Shown here one piece after another: positions 58,715-64,000 of a stretch of 64,000 bases of DNA. The position numbers and the translations under genes are program-made. The stretch is from Lenzites betulinus (Eukaryota > Basidiomycota > Agaricomycetes > Polyporales > Polyporaceae), in contig JABYQU010000049.1 in assembly GCA_022264855.1 (NCBI GenBank), forward strand, positions 124,001 to 188,000, written 5' to 3'. Below the pieces are notes generated by a model, which saw nothing but the letters and a program-made list of their open reading frames with translations, had not been told where the DNA came from and ran no database searches. Positions within the stretch are counted from its first letter, which is position 1; each line of letters begins with the position of its first letter.

Positions 58715-59990
58715 GTCTAAGAGGGCATATAGAAGACGTCAGCGCCGCTCAAGTGTGCGGAAAGGCAAAAGTGACGTACTCTCGGGCTTGTGCGAGGGAG
58801 GGGGCCCGTCGACCCCCTCCCTCGCTCCGACGGAAGCAGACGACCGGGAGCCAGTGGCATGGGCGAGTGGGCGCTATCCCCCACACCAACTGACCCCCGG
58901 CCGCCGCCACCGGACAACATCGCACCACACCACACCACACCACACCCAACGCGCACAACGCTCCCCACTGTCGGGCTTCAAGTAGGGTGTGAAGTAAGCA
59001 ACCTGCCATAGTAAGAGACGACGACGAAGACATACCTTGCCATCGGGATTCGAGTCGAAGCCGACGAGCTGACATCGAGGTGGATTAAGCCCCTCTGCCA
59101 GCCTCGCCGACGCCTCGGGTCCGGGTCCGGGTCCAGGGGGCCATGGGTCGCGGAGTCCTGAGAGGCCTGTCTGTGTGGGCAAAGGAGCAGCAACGAACGG
59201 GATACGGCAGATCTCAGACACGGAACACGGCGTCGAGCGTTGAACGAGACACCCGAGCTCAGGGGATCATGAGTTCCCGTCGCCCGAATGCCCGCTCGCG
59301 GCCCTCGGCCTTACCTCTCCCCCAGTCCGGCCGGGGGAGACACCTCTGTCGTCCATTGTCGCCGTGGGGTGTCGTCCAGTCGAGGGCTTCAGCTGCGCGC
59401 GGACCATTGCCTCGGAGGAATCTAGCTGCTAAAAACCGGAACACGGGAGGCAAAAGCAAATCAGCGCCTCAAAGGTGCCTCAGCGCACCGCGCACGATCC
59501 CGTCCCGACTCTTGGCGTCGCGGAGCGAGATGAGGGGCACGCCGAGCGCGCCGAACGCCGCGCCCTCGGCGAGGCGGCGGTCGACCTCGGCGTCGCGCGC
59601 CGTGCGCTGCGGCGGGGCGACGAACTCGGGCCACACGTACTCGCGCGGGCGCGAGATCGCCTTCTTGTCGAGGCGGGGCTTGCCGCTCGACCAGAACGAC
59701 CGGCGTCCGAAGGGGGTGGGGGCGGTGAAGGGCATTGCGGGCTGGGATGGCTGGGTGGGGTGGAACTGCGGTGGAAGTGGGGGTAAGGAGAGAAGGAGGT
59801 GAGGGGTGGAAGCGGGGGGAGGGGGTGTTTTGTAGGTTCTGGGAGCGGGAGTGCTAGCCTCTACCGTCAGCCAGTCGCATTGCTACTCGGTTGAACATCC
59901 GTGTCAGCCTCCTCGGAGGCCATCGTGAGGGTCTAGACATGGGTTGCAGACCCTCGGGATTGGCTGTAAGGACGAGCACTCGATCGTGGA
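58715..59990 (-). repeat. Small-ORF repeat family, copy D
   Basis: Carries the same ordered blocks as copies A-C: the distal GC-rich block (58785-58975), the AATCCCGATGGCAAGG site (reverse complement 59035-59055), the block before the ORF, the ORF, and the promoter with ATTGG at 59959-59963. It lacks the far distal block present in B and C. It is separated from the other copies by the LINE and about 27 kb. Confidence 0.75.
59469..59735 (-). CDS. Small conserved protein of the repeat family, copy D (88 aa)
   Basis: ATG-to-stop frame of 88 codons, nearly identical to copy C although the two are 28 kb apart in opposite orientation. Starts MPFTAPTPFGRRSFWSSGKP and ends LISLRDAKSRDGIVRGALRH. The CCAAT box lies about 224 bases upstream, close to the spacing in the other copies. 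No domain recognised; function unknown. Confidence 0.62.
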   Translation of the reverse strand: MPFTAPTPFGRRSFWSSGKPRLDKKAISRPREYVWPEFVAPPQRTARDAEVDRRLAEGAAFGALGVPLISLRDAKSRDGIVRGALRHL

Positions 59991-60549
59991 CGTGTCTAGG
60001 CTAGAGAGCCTTGCGATCCCTATGGGCTGCGATCGAGAGTCTCCCAGTACCGCGACGAGGGGCTATACCTGATCCTTCTAGGAGAGTATCAGCAACAAGC
60101 AGGAGATGATGCCGCAGGAACGTACACTACCGCTGACATTGTGCGGGAAATCATCGTGTTGTGTATCCGAAAGCGGTTGACAGAAAATTTTGTTCTTGGA
60201 CGTACCAGCGTACCGTTGCTCCAGTTTCTAATCACTCAGTGAGTTGCCCGGGAGGGCGGTGATGATCAAGGAATGTTTGGTGTATACTGCGTAATCGCAC
60301 AAAAATAACTGGATACATGCAGGCTAGACGAGAAAGGAACGGGGGGTAATGGGTAGATCGATGCATGCATAAAAACAAGGGTCGAGGAATTACCAAGGAG
60401 TGGGTAGTACGGGCCGAGCAAAACGACGACATAGCATGAGAGAAGGGGAGAAGGAGGGGAAGAAGTCAAGGAACCATGCAACACACAAGGGGGTGATTAC
60501 GCGGCCGCGGCCATGCTAAGTGCGCGAGAAGATAAACGTCCATCCAACC
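59991..60549. other. Intergenic region
   Basis: Between repeat copy D and the stop of the Num1-like gene. The right part is probably the 3' UTR of the Num1-like gene. Nothing else recognised. Confidence 0.4.
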
Positions 60550-63500
60550 CTATGAATCCTGCCCCATCGCCGACGCGCCCGGGATCGTCTTGGTCGACCG
60601 CCGCGACCCAAATCTAGAGAAGAACCCGCCGTCGTGCGACGCCGTGCTGCCCGCTCGTGAACGGAATGACCAGGCTGGGGATACCGGCCTCTGCAGTTCA
60701 GCTGGATTGGGGTCGAGCAGCTGGTCGCGCCCTCGTGACGGCTCCCGCTTTGGAGGGTGGTCGTGGTGATGGTGATGGTGAGGACGCCCGGAACGGCCGA
60801 CTGTATGACGACCATCGCAACACGCGCGAACGTTCTCCAAGCCTTCGAAGCCGTCGTCCGACAGTGTCTCGTCGTGCAACTCGAAGTCAAGATCTTCTTC
60901 GTCGTGGCCACCAGGGACGTGCTCATACTCCTTCGACGGGCTGCTCGGTTCTTGGTGCGCCCAACGCAGGTACTCCGCCGCAGGCGTACCAGAACGCTTG
61001 CCCATGGAGCCGCCGAGGGAAATTTGGGACCGACTACGTTGGCCACGAGGCGTGACATTCCACGATTCGCCACTGAGTGCAGTCCTGCCAGTGCGGGCAC
61101 TGCGTTGGCTCTCCGGACTTGCTACCACGTTGTTATGGTAGTGTGGGTTCTCGTCGGGTAGATCGCCGTTGGCAGACATAGGACTCATCGGTGGTACAGG
61201 GCCCGAATTGCTGCCAGGCATCCCGTGCATCTGTCCCGGACGCGTGAGGAGATACGTCAATGCCTACAGCGTGTGTCAGCAAATGGGGCAGGTTATGCGA
61301 GTTGAATGGCTTACGTTGTACCAAATGTCGTGCCTCTCTTTGGTTGGGGCTGTGAACTTCATCTCTCGCTGGGGGGTGGACACAATGACGCTGTATTGAT
61401 GAATACCCGGGGGCATCGGGTTGGGATCCATCACGGTACGAACCGACTCGATGTATGCTGTCAATCCGCTGGTGAGTCCAATGATCCCTTGTCGTAATGT
61501 GAGCACTAGCACTTACCACTCTTGGCACTCGACTCCGTGACGTTCGAAGAGCCAGGGTCCGCCGAGCTCCAGTACAACGTCCTCGTGTACGGATGAACCC
61601 AGAAGAAGCGCTTGTGTCGCCTCTCGCCATGGCCCTTCCCGATTGCCCTCCGAGTGTACTTGTACAGGAACTCTCCAATCATTGTCTGTGTGATAGCGTG
61701 GATGATTGTCGGGTCAGTCGAGCCCACACCGCCGGCAGTCTGCGGAGCGCGGTCCGGGGGGTTGAGAGCCTCCACGTTGCTGTGTCTCCGCATGTGCTCG
61801 AAGATGTGGTTCTCAGACGAGATCGACGAGCGCTGTGAGCCGATGCTCTGGCCACCAGAGTGAAGCGACGCCGACGACAGCTCGCGGCGCTGAGAATCCC
61901 GAAGGTTGAACGAGAGCGCGGATGGACTTGAGAGGGGCGCACGCGCGGCAGCGTTGGCAGCAGACCGGAAGCTGCTTGTGGAAGGCAGCTGACGAAGCCC
62001 CTGCTGGGATGGAGGCATTGAGCCATGCGACCGGCCAATGGTGCCCCGCCCAGGGATGCCGAGACTGGGGGTTGTAGCGCGCTGGATGAGTTCGGGGGGT
62101 GGAGGAGAAGAGGGCCGAGGGGGCGGCAGATCATGGGACATCCTCTTATCGGGTATGAACGAGGGGGGTAACATGCTGTTAGGCGGAGGGGGTTGACGAG
62201 GTGGCGGGGGTAGGACCATCATAGGCGGTCGCGACTTGTCGATGTTCGGCAACATCGACGGGGTGCGCGAACGGTTCATCACATCGTCCATGGCGGACGA
62301 CAAGGTAGACTCGATGGATTGTCGCCTGTCGGAGTGAGACGTGCGGGGGCGAGCGATGAATGTAGCATTCGCATCACGGATGGTGGTATTTGGAGAGGGA
62401 GCGGCGACCACGGCGGGTGTCGGGGTTGTAGTCGGTCCCGCCGACGAAGGAGAGGCAACGAACTGGAACTGCTGAGAGCTTGGACCCACCCGGAACACGG
62501 TAGGGATAGAAGGGGATGGGAGGGCTGCACCGGATGCGGATGAGGGTGCGGTGGAAGGTGCAGAAGCCGGCACAGCGGAGAATGTTGCGGCGGTCGGAAT
62601 GGGTACTGGAACAGGAATTGGAACTACCGACGCTGTGGGTGCAGGCGTCGAAGCCGGAGCCGGAGCCGGAGCGGCCGCAGGAGCAACTATAGGGGCAGGA
62701 GGTACTGGCGGAACCCACTCGTCTGTTTGCACCGACATCTCCCTAACTTCGGGCTTAGGCTCTGGCACAGCTTCCGGTATAGGCTCCGGCACAGGGATGG
62801 GTTCGACGACGTGGAGTTGAGGTTCCGGTTCCGGGTCCGGTTCACGAGGAGGTTCCGGAACAGGCTCGGGCTCGGTTTGCACCTCAGCTTCAACCAACAC
62901 CACTCGTGGAGGCTCCGGAGGCTCTGGTACCGCATCCGTCTCGATACCCACCGACTCGTAGGTCAACTGGGGCGTGGGTGGCGACGGTGATCGTGGCAAC
63001 CCATACGTCGGCGAGGTCAGTGGGAACGAGGCCGTAGAGGACATGGCAGAGGTATTCTCACTCCTACTGTGCAGTCGGGAGGCCTTGATACTCTCGTCGT
63101 CGCTGCCCGAGTCCGAGAAGTCCGCATCGGAAACGGTCATCATTGAGTGGTAGTCGCTGAGTGAATCCGTCGGTGTCATGAGCGCGCTATGGGCGTCCGT
63201 GAAATCCTCCGTCTGCGTGGTCTCGCCCACAACGGAGCCGGTCTCGGTTTGCCCGTCGTCCTCGTAGTACGCGTCGTCATCACTGAAGTCGAGTGATGGT
63301 GGGCGGTGGGCGTGAATCGTGGTATCTCCGCTCGAGTCACCTACGGATGTATCAAGGAATTCGCGAGAGACGTCACCCGCCTGTGCTCCCGCGTTGGCAG
63401 TGGCTACTGCTGTCTGAGTTTCGGTAGTGACTGTCAGCGTCCGGGGGACCTCCTGAGTTTGGGTATCCATGTTGACCCTCTGAGCAACGATCGGAGTTGG

Positions 63501-64000
63501 CTCTGGCACCGTCTGCATCTCCACATGGCTGATAGAAGGTGCAATAGTCTGGACCTCAGCAGCGGAGAAGACCGGTGTAGGAAGATCCTCAGTCACAGGC
63601 TCCTCGACGACTTCGGTATTGACCCCGGCAGACAAGAGTACAACCGGAGGTGCGACGATATCGTACTGAACCTCCGCATCTGCACGATCGGGAATGGGCT
63701 CCTCGTCGGTCTGCATGGAAACCTCGATGCGCGGAATAGGGAGTTCAGGCTCGGGTTCCGCCTGGACACCCATCTCAATTGTCGCCGGCGTAATACGGAT
63801 TGGAGGCGGTGGGGGCGGAGGCGGAGACGCCTCGAACTCAGTCTGAACACCGAACTCGGCGGTTTCGACGGCAGCCAACTCCTGCTTCAGGTCGTCATCG
63901 AGCGGGGTACCGATCATACCGAAACCAAGCTCAGCGGCGAGCGCCTCGGGTTGTCCAACGAGGGATGGTGGACGCGCCTCCTGATACGCAGCACCACCAC
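60550..64000 (-). CDS. Num1/Mcp5-like cortical anchor with C-terminal PH domain (5' end off the right edge)
   Basis: Cortical protein that anchors dynein or mitochondria to the plasma membrane. The frame is open to the right edge, so the N-terminus (expected coiled coil) is missing. The visible part starts with a long disordered Glu/Pro-rich region holding many xQT(E/D)-type motifs (GVQTE, SMQTD, EVQTE, SVQTD, TTQTED), then a Pro/Ser-rich stretch. The Mcp5-type PH domain begins ITQTMIGEFLYKYTRR, continues HKRFFWVHPYTRTLYWSS, joins by a roughly 50-base intron to SAYIESVRTVMDPNPMPPG, then IVSTPQREMKFTAPTKERHD and, after another intron, ALTYLLTRPGQM. This spans three exons at about 61250-61720. 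A Ser/Arg-rich tail ends IPGASAMGQDS at 60550. The PH domain of this family binds PI(4,5)P2. Confidence 0.88.

Noticed and set aside
61490..61516. 29-base intron in the Num1-like PH domain
   Set aside because: Too short; an acceptor further downstream gives an intron of about 50 bases and rejoins the PH domain as SAKSAYIESVR.

Overview
The window is nuclear DNA of a filamentous basidiomycete, probably an Agaricomycete of the polypore type. The evidence is GC-rich coding sequence broken by many short GT-AG introns of about 45-70 bases, a FunK1-type kinase (a family expanded in Agaricomycetes), an expanded MYND/Zn2Cys6 gene set, and fungal Tup1 and Num1/Mcp5 proteins. No organism name can be read from the sequence. 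No tRNA, rRNA or CRISPR array was found.

Layout. 0-12 kb: the 5' half of a kinesin gene (-), a decayed duplicate of the front of the nearby MYND gene, an extremely intron-dense GH27 alpha-galactosidase (+, 22 exons inferred), a FunK1 kinase (-), a large MYND zinc-finger protein (+) and a kinase remnant (-). 13-32 kb: three paralogous Zn2Cys6 transcription factors (-, +, -), with an HCNGP/SAP30BP-like gene between the first two. They are interleaved with dispersed copies of a 1.2-1.6 kb repeat, each carrying a small intact ORF of 73-94 codons; a fourth copy lies at 59 kb. 32-48 kb: gene-poor DNA, then a full-length non-LTR (LINE-type) retrotransposon of about 12.4 kb with a 15-bp target-site duplication and a poly-A tail. 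A 1.9-kb DNA transposon with terminal inverted repeats of about 470 bp sits inside its ORF2. 48.7-64 kb: a Tup1-type WD40 co-repressor (+), a small unknown gene (-), an adenylate-forming enzyme (-), a 1150-bp hAT-like element with perfect 8-bp target duplication carrying an intact 226-codon ORF, the fourth small-ORF repeat, and most of a Num1/Mcp5-like cortical anchor (-) running off the right edge.

How the genes relate. The host genes are mostly unrelated housekeeping or regulatory genes (motor protein, co-repressor, cortical dynein anchor, splicing/transcription factor). The Zn2Cys6 trio is a local gene family. The least explained content is the four-copy small-ORF repeat family with its conserved promoter, the ORF inside the hAT-like element, and the extra upstream ORF of the LINE.

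Limits. All exon structures are inferred by eye from reading frame, splice consensus and family motifs. Family assignments are from recognised motifs, not searches. Repeat ends are approximate except where a target-site duplication fixes them.
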